A model generated the notes under the pieces. That model was not told the DNA's origin, ran no database searches, and saw only the letters and a list, made by a program, of their open reading frames with translations. From JANLTP01 sp031363055 (GTDB lineage Bacteria; Pseudomonadota; Gammaproteobacteria; Burkholderiales; Burkholderiaceae_E), in contig JANLTP010000038.1 in NCBI GenBank assembly GCA_031363055.1, positions 5,704 to 69,703 of the forward strand: 64,000 bases of DNA. Reading direction: 5' to 3'. The position numbers were made by a program, and so were the translations under genes. Below, piece by piece: positions 33,165-42,326 of this stretch (position 1 is the first letter of the stretch; each line of letters begins with the position of its first letter).

Positions 33165-34100
33165 TCAATCGCTCTTGCCCGCCAGCCAGGCCGCCAGCAA
33201 TATCAGCAAGCCGCCGAGGACGAGACTCAGACTCAACGCCTCGCCACCGAATATTAAGGCCGAGACCGATGCGAACAATACCTCGCTGAGCATGACGACC
33301 GCGGTTACATTGGCCGGCAGCCTGGCCGCGCCAAACTGCAAGGCCAGGTTCGATGCCATGAACACGACGGTCATGACCAAGGCAGCCGGTAACCACGATA
33401 ACCACAACGTTGAAGGCCAGGCTGTCAGGCCACCAGCCGATACCGCCAGCGCAACGGCAGTAGCCGTGATCCAGCAGCCGCCGAACATCGTCATTGCACG
33501 CGTTGACGACGCCACCCCGGCAAGTTTTCGCAACAGCACATTGGTGAGTGCGAAGCAGGCACCGCCGGCCAACGCCAGCCAATCCGGCAGCGTGTCCGGC
33601 CAAGGCCAACCAGCGTCGGGACGCCACAGCACCACCAGAGCGCCGAGTAACGCCAGACCGATTCGCAACACGGCTGCGCCGCTAATGGGCTCTTGCAGCA
33701 ACCAGCGCGCGAGCAGCACCGCCCAGATCGGCATCAGGTAGAACAACAACACGACCCTGACCACCGGGCCGACCGTCAGCGCCCAGTTAAAGCAGACATT
33801 GGTCAGGCCGCTGGCCAGCGCCAACCCGAGCAACGCCGGGAGAGTTGACGAAGATGCAGCCGGCGCCACGCCACCCGCCTTTGGAGCCGCGCCGCGCGCG
33901 AATAACCAGACCAGCAAGCCCAGGAAACCCAGGCCATAGATGAACGCGGTGGCCCACAGACTGGCCAGACCGCGCGACTCGAGATAGCGAAACGGCAACC
34001 AGGAAACACCCCAGACAAACGCGTTGAACAACAACGCGAAGATGGCGGCCTGGTCAGTGGTGGCAACGCGGGCAGCGAGGCGGGCAGAACCCCTCAGCAC
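33165..34100 (-). CDS. EamA/DMT family permease (second)
   Basis: The protein is 311 residues with ten hydrophobic helices and two EamA repeats. Helix 1 is AIFALLFNAFVWGVSWLPFR and the second half ends GEALSLSLVLGGLLILLAAW. Translation begins at GTG 34100. The substrate is unknown. The gene is 28 bases upstream of the sulfatase on the same strand, so both may be cotranscribed. Confidence 0.8.
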   Translation of the reverse strand: MLRGSARLAARVATTDQAAIFALLFNAFVWGVSWLPFRYLESRGLASLWATAFIYGLGFLGLLVWLFARGAAPKAGGVAPAASSSTLPALLGLALASGLTNVCFNWALTVGPVVRVVLLFYLMPIWAVLLARWLLQEPISGAAVLRIGLALLGALVVLWRPDAGWPWPDTLPDWLALAGGACFALTNVLLRKLAGVASSTRAMTMFGGCWITATAVALAVSAGGLTAWPSTLWLSWLPAALVMTVVFMASNLALQFGAARLPANVTAVVMLSEVLFASVSALIFGGEALSLSLVLGGLLILLAAWLAGKSD

Positions 34101-34120
34101 GATTGCGCCTTCGTGCCAGC

Positions 34121-34156
34121 ACTCAACCTTGTGCGAGTACTCAACCTTGTGCGAGC
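34121..34156. repeat. 18-bp tandem duplication at the end of sco
   Basis: ACTCAACCTTGTGCGAGT (34121-34138) is followed by ACTCAACCTTGTGCGAGC (34139-34156). The second copy contains the sco stop codon and last codons; the first lies just beyond it. The duplication therefore repeats the end of the gene into the spacer. Confidence 0.75.
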
Positions 34157-34746
34157 AGGATCTTCAAATCGGCGGCGAGCCAATCGCTCGGTTGTCCATG
34201 TTTGATGAACAAACGTATTCGGCCTTGAGTGTCGAATACGTAGCTGGCGGCCGTGTGGTCAATGGTGTAGCTGCCTGGCGTCTGCCCGGGAACCTTGTCG
34301 AAAAACACCTTGAATTCGCGAGCTGCTTTTTTGGTTTCTTCGAGCGTACCGGACAAACCGATGAATCGCGAATCAAACGCCGGCACATACTTCGAGAGAA
34401 TCGACGGTGTATCGCGTTCCGGGTCCAGCGTGATGAACACAACCTGCACGCGGTCGGAGTCAGCGCCCAGTGTCTTCAGGGCCTTGGACGTCTCGAGCAA
34501 GGTGGTCGGGCAGATGTCGGGACATTGGGTGAAGCCAAAAAAAACAATAACCAGTTTGCCCTTGAAGTCAGCGAGCTTGCGCGGCTTGCCATTGAAGTCC
34601 GTCAGCTCGAATTGACGCGCAAAATCGGCGCCGGTAATGTCGGTGTGATTGAACCGGGGCTTGCTGCTGCCGAAGTCGCAACCGGTCAGCACATACGTGG
34701 CACCCAGCGCGGCCGACAACAACATCAGTCGACGACTGCGCAACAT
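34141..34746 (-). CDS. sco: SCO1/SenC copper chaperone for cytochrome oxidase
   Basis: From ATG 34746 the protein has 201 residues. A lipoprotein-like leader (MLSAALGATYVLTGC) anchors it on the periplasmic side. The thioredoxin-like domain has the copper-binding CxxxC in GFTQCPDICPTT and the distant His in YTIDHTAASYVF. It delivers copper to the CuA site of subunit II. It is the last gene of the ctaA-ctaB-sco group, 20 bases after ctaB. A longer reading frame through ctaB was rejected. Confidence 0.93.
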   Translation of the reverse strand: MLRSRRLMLLSAALGATYVLTGCDFGSSKPRFNHTDITGADFARQFELTDFNGKPRKLADFKGKLVIVFFGFTQCPDICPTTLLETSKALKTLGADSDRVQVVFITLDPERDTPSILSKYVPAFDSRFIGLSGTLEETKKAAREFKVFFDKVPGQTPGSYTIDHTAASYVFDTQGRIRLFIKHGQPSDWLAADLKILLAQG

Positions 34747-34766
34747 TGCCTGGGCGGTTGTCCCGC

Positions 34767-35657
34767 TCAAAGGTAATGATCGATGAGTAGTGCGCCAAAT
34801 AGCGCGGCCAGATAAAAAATCGAGAAGCTGAAGGTCTTCTTCGCCAACGCGTCGGAATAGTGACGCCACAAACCCCAGGCGTAGTAAAGAAACACCGAAC
34901 CCAGCAGGACGGCGCTGAACAGATAGAACAATCCGCTCATGCGAATCAGATACGGCAGCAGCGTAGTTGCAAACAGCAGCAAGGTGTAGAGCAGGATCGA
35001 TTTGCGCGTGAATTCGGCGCCGTGCGTCACCGGTAACATCGGCAAACCGGACTTTTTGTAATCTTCGATGCGATACAAGGCCAAAGCCCAGAAATGCGGT
35101 GGCGTCCAGACAAAAATAATCAGACACAACACCAGCGCCTGCGCCGGTACTTCGTTGGCAACAGCGGCCCAGCCCAGCAACGGCGGCATGGCGCCGGAGA
35201 TGCCACCGATGACAATATTTTGTGGCGTTGCTGGCTTCAGGATCACGGTATAGATCAGCGCATAGCCCACAAAGGTCGCAACCGTCAGCCACAGGGTCAA
35301 ACTGTTGACAAAGGTATGCAGCAGAAATGCGCCGGCGCTGCCCAACAATCCCGTGAACGCCAACGCCGCAGCGGGTGCGATTTCGCCACGAGCGGCCGGT
35401 CGGGCGCGGGTTCGGGCCATACGGGCGTCGATGCCGCGCTCGATCAGGCAGTTGAAGGCGAATCCGGCACCGGCCAGCAGCGAAATTCCGGCGGTGCCCA
35501 TGACGAGGATGCGCCACGATACCGGTCCTTCGGAAGCCAGCAACATACCAATGAGCGCGCAAAATGCGACCAACATCACAATCCTGGGCTTGGTCAGCGC
35601 CAAGTATCGACTACTGGTCTGACGCCAGGCAGAGATTTCCGGGTGAATCGCTTGCAT
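34767..35657 (-). CDS. ctaB: Protoheme IX farnesyltransferase (heme O synthase)
   Basis: The protein is 296 residues with about nine membrane helices. It belongs to the UbiA prenyltransferase family. The Asp-rich motif is NCLIERGIDARMARTRARP, and the second conserved loop is FVWTPPHFWALALYRIEDYK with the typical KSGLPMLPVTHG after it. It adds the farnesyl tail to heme b to give heme O, the precursor of heme A. Confidence 0.95.
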   Translation of the reverse strand: MQAIHPEISAWRQTSSRYLALTKPRIVMLVAFCALIGMLLASEGPVSWRILVMGTAGISLLAGAGFAFNCLIERGIDARMARTRARPAARGEIAPAAALAFTGLLGSAGAFLLHTFVNSLTLWLTVATFVGYALIYTVILKPATPQNIVIGGISGAMPPLLGWAAVANEVPAQALVLCLIIFVWTPPHFWALALYRIEDYKKSGLPMLPVTHGAEFTRKSILLYTLLLFATTLLPYLIRMSGLFYLFSAVLLGSVFLYYAWGLWRHYSDALAKKTFSFSIFYLAALFGALLIDHYL

Positions 35658-35691
35658 AACCGTTTCTTGACTTGCCTTTTAGGCTCGCGTC

Positions 35692-36693
35692 CTAGAATCG
35701 CAACCGTGCGCGAAAGGCCTGAAAGTTTAGCACCACCAGTACAGCCAAGAGCAGAGCCGCGCCGCCATTGTGAAAAACCGCGACGGGTAGCGGCAAACTG
35801 AAGTAGACGTTGGACAGACCCAGAACAAGCTGCAGCGCCAGCACACCGAGCAGTCCGATGCCAATGCCGCGCAGCTCGGACAAGGCCAGAATCCGGCGCG
35901 ACAGCCAGAGCAGATACAGTGTCAGGACGATCGCGCCGAGCCGATGGGTCATATGAATTGCGGTCAGCGCCGCAATTGACAGACCGGCACCGTCGGCGGT
36001 TCTGCCCAGTTCCCGAAACAGATGAAAAGCATCCGAAAAATGCGTCTCAGGCCACCATTGCTGCTGGCAGGTGGGCAAGTCCGGGCACGCCAGCGCCGCA
36101 TAGTTGGTACTGACCCAGCCGCCCAGAAAAATTTGAGCGATCAGCAAAATCAATGCGATGCGTGCCGGTAGTCGGAGCGCCGCGACTGGTTCGGCGTCGA
36201 CATAGCGAGGGATGGCGTGCTGCCGCCGCCATAACCACACCAATAGACCGAAGGTCAGCATGCCACCCATCAAATGGCCGGTCACGATCGCCGGTCTGAG
36301 CAGCAAGGTCACCGTCCATTTGCCGAATAGCCCTTGCATGATGACGACCCCGACCAGAGCAATCGCCAGCAACGGTGACTGCTGAAGCACCTGGCGATAA
36401 CGCACAGCCATCCACGCAATCGCGATGATCGCCAGACCGAGCAGTGTCGCGATATAACGATGCGCCATTTCCTTCCAGGCCTTGCTCATGGACACCCAGC
36501 CATGTTCGCCACCCTGGCTGGCGATCGCCTGGTTGATTTCACCGGCCGCCGCACTGGGCGTCAACTTGCCATAGCAGCCCGGCCAATCCGGGCAGCCCAG
36601 ACCGGCGTCGCTCAAGCGTACATAGGCACCGAGCATGATCAACAGCAAGGTGGCCAGCGCGGTCCAGCCAATCAAACGTCGATAAGCAGTCAT
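35692..36693 (-). CDS. ctaA: Heme A synthase
   Basis: The protein is 333 residues with eight helices, COX15/CtaA type. The start is followed by GAYVRLSDAGLGCPDWPGCY. Heme-ligand His residues appear in RYIATLLGLAI, TGHLMGGM, HMTHRLGAIVLT and VFHNGGAALLLA, and a Cys pair appears in ALACPDLPTCQQQW. It oxidises heme O to heme A for subunit I. It is 34 bases upstream of ctaB. Confidence 0.95.
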   Translation of the reverse strand: MTAYRRLIGWTALATLLLIMLGAYVRLSDAGLGCPDWPGCYGKLTPSAAAGEINQAIASQGGEHGWVSMSKAWKEMAHRYIATLLGLAIIAIAWMAVRYRQVLQQSPLLAIALVGVVIMQGLFGKWTVTLLLRPAIVTGHLMGGMLTFGLLVWLWRRQHAIPRYVDAEPVAALRLPARIALILLIAQIFLGGWVSTNYAALACPDLPTCQQQWWPETHFSDAFHLFRELGRTADGAGLSIAALTAIHMTHRLGAIVLTLYLLWLSRRILALSELRGIGIGLLGVLALQLVLGLSNVYFSLPLPVAVFHNGGAALLLAVLVVLNFQAFRARLRF

Positions 36694-36723
36694 GGGTTTG
36701 GAAAACTCAACATGTCATTACTC

Positions 36724-37368
36724 CTAGCCGAGACGCGAGGCACGCAATAAGCGCGACACATCTTTTTTCATCTTGTTCGGATCGGCCAGTGCCGGAAAGC
36801 GCATCATCAGATTGCCCAACGGATCAACCACCAGAATTCGATCCGCAGGCTGTGCCCAATGCCTCTGCCATTGTTCGCGGGTAGTTCTAACGACCCACAT
36901 ACCGGTATGCTGGGCAAGCAGATCAACGCTCGGCGGATCGCCTTCGAGCAGGACCAGCACGCGCTCGATCCGATCCATGTCCTTGCCGGTGGTCAGTCGG
37001 ACCTGTCGCAAGGCATAGAGGCGCTCGCGCAGCGTCGCTTCGTCCTGATCGGCCCAGACCACCAGCATGACCCACTTGCCTCGCATCTGAGACCAGACAA
37101 AAGACGGGTCGGTGCCGACGCGCGAAAAAGTAGTATCGCCAACCGGCCGCTGTGGCTCGATGAGCTCGCCATAGTTGGTGCGCCCGCTCGGCGGGAACAC
37201 GTAATACATCAGATAGGACGCAATCACCGGCGAAGCGAACATCAGGAACAACAAAACCAGTTTGATCCGACCCGCTCGTGTCGATCGGGCAGCGGGTATG
37301 GGGCCGTTACCCGCCGCAGGGTCGGTGGCCCGATCGGGAGAGGTCAAGGGCGCTTGCGCAGTATTCAT
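36724..37368 (-). CDS. Sco-like single-pass membrane protein of the cox assembly cluster
   Basis: The protein is 214 residues. One helix (IKLVLLFLMFASPVIASYLM) follows a 35-residue cytoplasmic tail. The periplasmic domain resembles a thioredoxin/SCO fold (GKWVMLVVWADQDEATLRER, ILVVDPLGNLMMRFPALADP) but has no Cys pair. Proteins of this kind sit between SURF1 and ctaA in many betaproteobacterial cox clusters. A copper role is unlikely without the Cys ligands. A structural or assembly role is inferred from position. Confidence 0.8.
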   Translation of the reverse strand: MNTAQAPLTSPDRATDPAAGNGPIPAARSTRAGRIKLVLLFLMFASPVIASYLMYYVFPPSGRTNYGELIEPQRPVGDTTFSRVGTDPSFVWSQMRGKWVMLVVWADQDEATLRERLYALRQVRLTTGKDMDRIERVLVLLEGDPPSVDLLAQHTGMWVVRTTREQWQRHWAQPADRILVVDPLGNLMMRFPALADPNKMKKDVSRLLRASRLG

Positions 37369-37443
37369 CGTAGGTGATTTTACCGAGTCGCCAAACTCGA
37401 GGGATAAAATCCGGTCATACCTCGGGGTCAGCGCTGGAGCGGC

Positions 37444-37659
37444 ATGAAAATTCTGGTTGTTATTGCTTTTTTGATGATCTTCGCCAGCCTCGCTTCAGCC
37501 ATGTTTTTTCTGGTGCGTGATCGCGGCAGCACCCGCAACGTCGTCCGGGCACTGACGTTTCGGGTCGGATTTTCGATCGCACTGTTCCTGCTGATTCTGT
37601 TCGCCCACTGGATGGGCTGGATTCAAAGTACCGGGTTACCGGTGCAGCGATCCTCGTAA
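37444..37659 (+). CDS. DUF2909 twin-transmembrane protein
   Basis: The protein is 71 residues with two helices (about 2-22 and 40-60): LVVIAFLMIFASLASAMFFL and the second half ending HWMGWIQ. The RDRGSTRNVVRALTFRVGFS linker is typical of DUF2909. The family accompanies cytochrome oxidase genes in Betaproteobacteria, usually near coxC and SURF1. Here it lies opposite to, and upstream of, the ctaA side of the cluster. The function is unknown. Confidence 0.85.
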   Translation: MKILVVIAFLMIFASLASAMFFLVRDRGSTRNVVRALTFRVGFSIALFLLILFAHWMGWIQSTGLPVQRSS

Positions 37660-37693
37660 ATGGTGAAGATACACTAAACCGGTTATCCGGTCG

Positions 37694-38440
37694 CTAAGCG
37701 CCGGCGATCTGTGCCGACCGATTCGCGCCCGAGCCGCCTTTGACAAACCCGGGTTTGGCACCGCTGCGCCAAAGCTTCCAGCCGAATCGCCCAATGTCGT
37801 CTTGCTCGGTGATCAAACTTTGGCGAATCGAAAAAGGATCGAGATGCAGGCCGGCCATCGCTGTTGCCACGGTCGAGGCCGTGCTGTAACCAAGTCTGCC
37901 GAGTATCTTGCGCTCGGTACCGAGGAACACATCAAACGCATAAGTCGCGTGTTGCACCGGTTCACCCAGCAATTGCTCGAGTTCACTCTTGGCTTCGCGA
38001 ACCTGTTGTTCGATGGGTACCGGCAATTGCTCAGGCGTGAAGCGCTCGATCACAATCTGGTGACCGATCGAAAGCCCGAGTTCGCCCATCTGCCGCATGC
38101 GACTGTGCAGGCCATCCGGATCATCGCTGCGTGGGTCAACAAAAACCGTCGCAGGCATTTGCTGGGCGAGCAGCAGATTGCCGATGCCATCGCTGAAGCT
38201 CGACTCACCTTCAAAGGTAATCACCACCGCACGTTCAGGTAAACGAGCGCCGCCGGTGAAGGCCTTGGCAACCTGATTCAGGCTGACCGTCTTGAAGCGA
38301 TGCTCAGCCATGAATTGCAAATGCGAACGGAACACTTCAGCCGAGAACCCGGCCGAGCCGTCGTGAATGCCGCGCGTTATGCCGCGGCCGACGTATTTCA
38401 ATACGGTGCAATGAACCACTGGTAGTTGCCTGGCCAACAA
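37694..38440 (-). CDS. Polysaccharide-deacetylase-like protein with altered active site
   Basis: The protein has up to 248 residues from a TTG; the true start may be a little later. The overall NodB layout is visible: FSAEVFRSHLQFMAEHRFKT, VSLNQVAKAF, AVVITFEGESSFSDG, MPATVFVDP and LSIGHQIVIERFT. In active enzymes the first motif is TFDDG and the second has a His-x3-His pair. Here Asp-Asp is replaced by Glu-Gly and only one His remains. It is therefore probably inactive as a metal-dependent deacetylase and may bind glycan. It is the third gene of the epsL/export operon. Confidence 0.7.
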   Translation of the reverse strand: MLARQLPVVHCTVLKYVGRGITRGIHDGSAGFSAEVFRSHLQFMAEHRFKTVSLNQVAKAFTGGARLPERAVVITFEGESSFSDGIGNLLLAQQMPATVFVDPRSDDPDGLHSRMRQMGELGLSIGHQIVIERFTPEQLPVPIEQQVREAKSELEQLLGEPVQHATYAFDVFLGTERKILGRLGYSTASTVATAMAGLHLDPFSIRQSLITEQDDIGRFGWKLWRSGAKPGFVKGGSGANRSAQIAGA

Positions 38441-38480
38441 TTTGTTTAAGATAAAGTCTCGAATTCAGTATGGAAAGAAT

Positions 38481-39299
38481 CTAGAAGACACTTTCGCGAA
38501 CGAAAATCAAATCATCCGGACGAATCGGATCATCCAATTTAGGTTCGATAACCTGGACCGAACGATTGCCGTAACGGCGATGAACCCTGATCGCGCGATC
38601 GGTACCGCGCAAGGTCAGACCGCCCCCCTTGGCAATAGCTTGAGCTACAGTCATGCCACGGTCAACCCCGTACATGCCTGGGCGTTGCACTTGTCCATAC
38701 ACATAGTAGTTTGGCGCACGATTTACGTAGAGGACGTCGCCAGCACGCAACGCAATGTCCTTGGCGAGGTCACCGGAGGTGAACATGTCCACCAAATCGA
38801 CCTCAATGCGCTGGATACGGCCATCGCGGGCCGTCACGACGATAACCTCGTCAGCACCCGTAGCCGAAACACCACCGGCCAACGACAGCACTTCAGACAA
38901 ACGCATGCCGGTTGTCTCGAGCGGATAACGTCCGGGCCGCGTCACGTTACCGAGCACGGCAACCTGTTGACTTCTGAACTCACGAACGTTGACGGTGACC
39001 TGCGGGTTTTGAATGAAGTTACCGTCTTTCAATCGCTTCGCAATCAATTGCTCGATTGCAGATGGTGATTGACCGGCCACGCGGATGATGCCGACCAGCG
39101 GGAATGAAATAACACCGCCCTCGGTGATTCGAGCCTCGACCTCAAGGTCACGGTTCTGGAACACCTGAATACGAACGACGTCGCCGGCACCCAGCAAATA
39201 ATCGTCTCGTTGTTGCCCCTGAGCCTGTGCGTTTACCTGTCCAAGAAACATTGCAAACGCGCAGATCGCCAATACCGCTTTGAAGAATGACTTAATCAT
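38481..39299 (-). CDS. Polysaccharide export protein (Wza/EpsE family)
   Basis: The protein is 272 residues with a Sec signal (AVLAICAFAMFLGQVNAQA) but no lipobox. The polysaccharide export domain begins YLLGAGDVVRIQVFQN and GVISFPLVGIIRVAGQ. SLBB-type segments follow (VAVLGNVTRPGRYPLET, VYGQVQRPGMYGVDRG). It forms the outer-membrane/periplasmic export channel for a capsule or exopolysaccharide. Neither a Wzc kinase nor Wzz is encoded nearby. Confidence 0.9.
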   Translation of the reverse strand: MIKSFFKAVLAICAFAMFLGQVNAQAQGQQRDDYLLGAGDVVRIQVFQNRDLEVEARITEGGVISFPLVGIIRVAGQSPSAIEQLIAKRLKDGNFIQNPQVTVNVREFRSQQVAVLGNVTRPGRYPLETTGMRLSEVLSLAGGVSATGADEVIVVTARDGRIQRIEVDLVDMFTSGDLAKDIALRAGDVLYVNRAPNYYVYGQVQRPGMYGVDRGMTVAQAIAKGGGLTLRGTDRAIRVHRRYGNRSVQVIEPKLDDPIRPDDLIFVRESVF

Positions 39300-39495
39300 G
39301 GTCTGACCATTCCATTTACTGTCAAAAAACCAATACTGATGGTAGCGCTCCGATACCGCTTTGCGCGTGATGAAATGCGCGAGTGGTCAGGCAGGCGACG
39401 TTAAACGGTCGCCTCTGTCGTATCGGCGCAAAAGGCCTGGCACTGACGTGGGAATGCGGCGCCCCGGGTGATTGGCCGACTCGGTCGGCAATCGA

Positions 39496-40749
39496 TCAGA
39501 ACTGCCCGCGAATACCACCGATAATGACGTTGTTGACGAAGTCGGCACCGACCAGATTGGTGGTGCGCTGTTCACGGCGCAAATCGGCCGTGAATGAGAT
39601 CGCTCGCGAGTAGTCGTACAAGATACCGGCCTGCAGGGTCACGATATTGTCCTTGCGAACCAGTCCCGGACTGTTGACGATACCCGGATCACCCTTGTAG
39701 TTCCACATCGCGTACTGCACCAGACCGGTCAACGAAGTCTTGCCGGTCAGCACCAGTCGAGGCGCCAATCGCAATTGCGTGATGTCGATATAGTTCGCGG
39801 TGAAAATGCCCGGCAGTCCGATCGATCGATCGAGCGCCACGTTCAAGAAGAAGCCACCCGACGGACGCCAATCGAGGTTCAACTCGGAGGTCAGACCGCC
39901 GAAGTCACGCTGGTTAAAGGCGTCATACTTGCGCTGCGTATAGCCGATCGAGCCACCGATCAAGGTGTCCTCGGAAGGTCGGACGCGCAATCGAGTCAGC
40001 AACTCGGTTTGTTTGAATGAGTTGTCGACCCCGGTAGCGAGGTTTTGCCCCAGAAAGTCCGTCAACTGCAAGTAATCGTATTTGCCGCGCGCGCTACGCC
40101 CCAGAAAAGTCAACTCGGTACCGGTACCCGGCGCGAACCGTAGTCCAGCTTCCACACCGTTGGTCGTGAAGTTACCCGGCAAGTAGGCGGTGGCGCTGTT
40201 GGTGACCTTGACCTGGTCGACCGTGCCCTCGAGAAACCAGCTCGGCGTAATACGCAGCCGGGCCGTGAAATAGGGGTTGAAGCGCGATATTTCGTTCTTG
40301 TCGACCGCGCTGGTGACCGCGCCGCTGCGCACCAAAATCTGGTTAAACCCCAATAATCCACGAGAAACGCGCGCACCGACCCGACCTGACAAGGGGCCGG
40401 ATACTTCCCAATCCCAGTTCAACTCGCCCTGGTAGGCCAGGTTGTCAAAACGCGAATAATTCTGATACTTGAACGGTTGCAGGTTCAGGCCCGCCCGAAA
40501 GCGCTGCAGACTCAGTTCACGGTCAAACAAAATACCCAGATCGCCGCGCAAAATGGTGTCAGAGCGGGCTGATTTGCCATAGCCGGCTGTCGGGTCAACC
40601 CCCTTGTCAAGGCGAAATATGTTGTCATGACGTTCAAACGCCGCACCCGCATTGACCCGGATAACATCCTGATCTTGGGCGTGAATTGAGAAAGGCAGGA
40701 CCAGGATGCCCAGTGCTATTACGAGAAAACGCCTTGTCTTGAAAGACAT
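39496..40749 (-). CDS. EpsL-like outer-membrane beta-barrel protein of an exopolysaccharide operon
   Basis: The protein is 417 residues with a signal peptide (VIALGILVLPFSIHAQ). The mature part is made of many amphipathic strands ending in aromatic residues, and it ends GGIRGQF with a terminal Phe, as outer-membrane barrels do. NAGAAFERHDNIFRLDKG at the start is typical of EpsL proteins found in exopolysaccharide loci. Its role is probably in export or anchoring. A 196-base gap separates it from the export-pore gene; nothing clear was found there. Confidence 0.8.
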   Translation of the reverse strand: MSFKTRRFLVIALGILVLPFSIHAQDQDVIRVNAGAAFERHDNIFRLDKGVDPTAGYGKSARSDTILRGDLGILFDRELSLQRFRAGLNLQPFKYQNYSRFDNLAYQGELNWDWEVSGPLSGRVGARVSRGLLGFNQILVRSGAVTSAVDKNEISRFNPYFTARLRITPSWFLEGTVDQVKVTNSATAYLPGNFTTNGVEAGLRFAPGTGTELTFLGRSARGKYDYLQLTDFLGQNLATGVDNSFKQTELLTRLRVRPSEDTLIGGSIGYTQRKYDAFNQRDFGGLTSELNLDWRPSGGFFLNVALDRSIGLPGIFTANYIDITQLRLAPRLVLTGKTSLTGLVQYAMWNYKGDPGIVNSPGLVRKDNIVTLQAGILYDYSRAISFTADLRREQRTTNLVGADFVNNVIIGGIRGQF

Positions 40750-40912
40750 GAACTTCCTTTGCGAAAAAGTACCTTGTTATCTGGCTTTGCTCAGTCGATC
40801 ATATCGATCTGGCGTCGCTTCACAATGAAGAACATCGATAAGCAACTTAAAGTGATTTCTAGTTTTAACCTCAAGGTATCAGTTTTCCTGCGCTTTTTCC
40901 AGACGTATTGAT

Positions 40913-42319
40913 ATGGCAACAACACGTATCGCCAGATTAGCGCCCGCAATCAGCCCGGTTCGAACCGGCAATCAAAGCCTTTTGGCCCTGTTCAAGTCGT
41001 TCGTCGATCGGGCCATCGCGATATTGTGTGTCTTTGGCGCAACAGTTGCCTGGGGCCATGAAATTGGCTCGGCCGAACTGGTTTTAGCGGTTCTGGTCGG
41101 TGCGCTGGTACCGACTTCGAGTATTCCGTTCGGACACCGCCCACCGGGCATGGTTCGTCAAATTGCCGGCACCTGGGGTCTGGTGGTGGGCTTGCTGCTG
41201 CTGCTCGGTCTGGCCATGAACATGTTGCGACTGTTCGACCAAAACGTGATCGCCACCTGGGTCATTGCCGTCCCGTTTGCGCAGACCATCGCTCATTGGG
41301 TGTTCCCGTTCATCCTGCCGCGCCTGGTCGCACTGCGCGGTGAACACGTCGTCATTATCGTGGGGGCCAACAAGTTGGGCCGCACTCTCGCGCAGTCGAT
41401 GCTCGCCGACCCGCTGAATCGCACCCGCATCGCCGGTTTTTTCGATGATCGCGCCGGTTCGCGTATTGGTGACGTCAGCGAGGCTCCGATCCTCGGATCG
41501 ATCGATCGGGTGGCCGATTTCGCCCGCAGCAATCGGGTTCACCAAATTTTCATTGCCCTGCCGATGGCCTCACAACCGCGGATTCTGAAGTTGCTCGACG
41601 GCCTGCGCGACACCACCGCATCGATTTATTTCGTGCCTGATATTTTCATGCTCGATTTGATTCAAGCCAGGGTTGATACGGTGGTCGGATTGCCGGTGGT
41701 GGCTGTTTGCGAGTCGCCGTTTCACGGTACGACCGACGCAACCAAGCGGCTGGCCGATATCTGCATAGCCACAGCCGCGATCGTGCTGACCGTGCCAATC
41801 ATGCTGGCGGTGGCGATCGGCATCAAATTCACCATGCCAGGACCGGTGTTGTTCAAACAACGGCGATTCGGTCTGGACGGACAAGAGATCGTCATCTGGA
41901 AGTTCCGCAGCATGAAGGTGCAGGAGGACGGATCCGAGGTCAAGCAGGCTACCAAGAACGATTCGCGAATCACGCCGTTCGGCAGCTTCCTGCGCCGCTC
42001 CTCGCTCGATGAGTTGCCGCAGTTCTTCAACGTGCTTCAAGGTAAAATGAGCGTGGTGGGTCCAAGACCGCATGCGATCGCCCACAACGAGATGTATCGC
42101 AGCCTCATCAAAGGCTACATGATCCGTCACAAGGTTCGGCCGGGTATTACCGGTCTGGCTCAGATCAACGGCGCGCGGGGCGAAACCGACACCATCGAAA
42201 AGATGGAGCTGCGCATCAAGTACGACCTGGAATATCTGCGAAAATGGACGCTGCGTCTTGACCTCTGGATCATCTTCAAGACGATCGCCCAAGTATTTCG
42301 CGATCCGAACGCGTACTAG
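40913..42319 (+). CDS. Undecaprenyl-phosphate sugar phosphotransferase (priming glycosyltransferase)
   Basis: The protein is 468 residues, WcaJ/EpsB type. Helices cover about residues 30-135. A central nucleotide-binding-like domain (HVVIIVGANKLGRTLAQSM) follows, and the catalytic PGT domain has PGPVLFKQRRFGLDG, IWKFRSMKV, RRSSLDELPQFFNVL, GKMSVVGPRPHA and VRPGITGLAQINGARG. It starts glycan assembly by moving a sugar-1-phosphate onto undecaprenyl phosphate at the inner membrane. It is divergent from epsL across a 163-base gap. The adhesin gene begins seven bases after it, which ties glycan and adhesin together. Confidence 0.92.
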   Translation: MATTRIARLAPAISPVRTGNQSLLALFKSFVDRAIAILCVFGATVAWGHEIGSAELVLAVLVGALVPTSSIPFGHRPPGMVRQIAGTWGLVVGLLLLLGLAMNMLRLFDQNVIATWVIAVPFAQTIAHWVFPFILPRLVALRGEHVVIIVGANKLGRTLAQSMLADPLNRTRIAGFFDDRAGSRIGDVSEAPILGSIDRVADFARSNRVHQIFIALPMASQPRILKLLDGLRDTTASIYFVPDIFMLDLIQARVDTVVGLPVVAVCESPFHGTTDATKRLADICIATAAIVLTVPIMLAVAIGIKFTMPGPVLFKQRRFGLDGQEIVIWKFRSMKVQEDGSEVKQATKNDSRITPFGSFLRRSSLDELPQFFNVLQGKMSVVGPRPHAIAHNEMYRSLIKGYMIRHKVRPGITGLAQINGARGETDTIEKMELRIKYDLEYLRKWTLRLDLWIIFKTIAQVFRDPNAY

Positions 42320-42326
42320 CGGGTGA

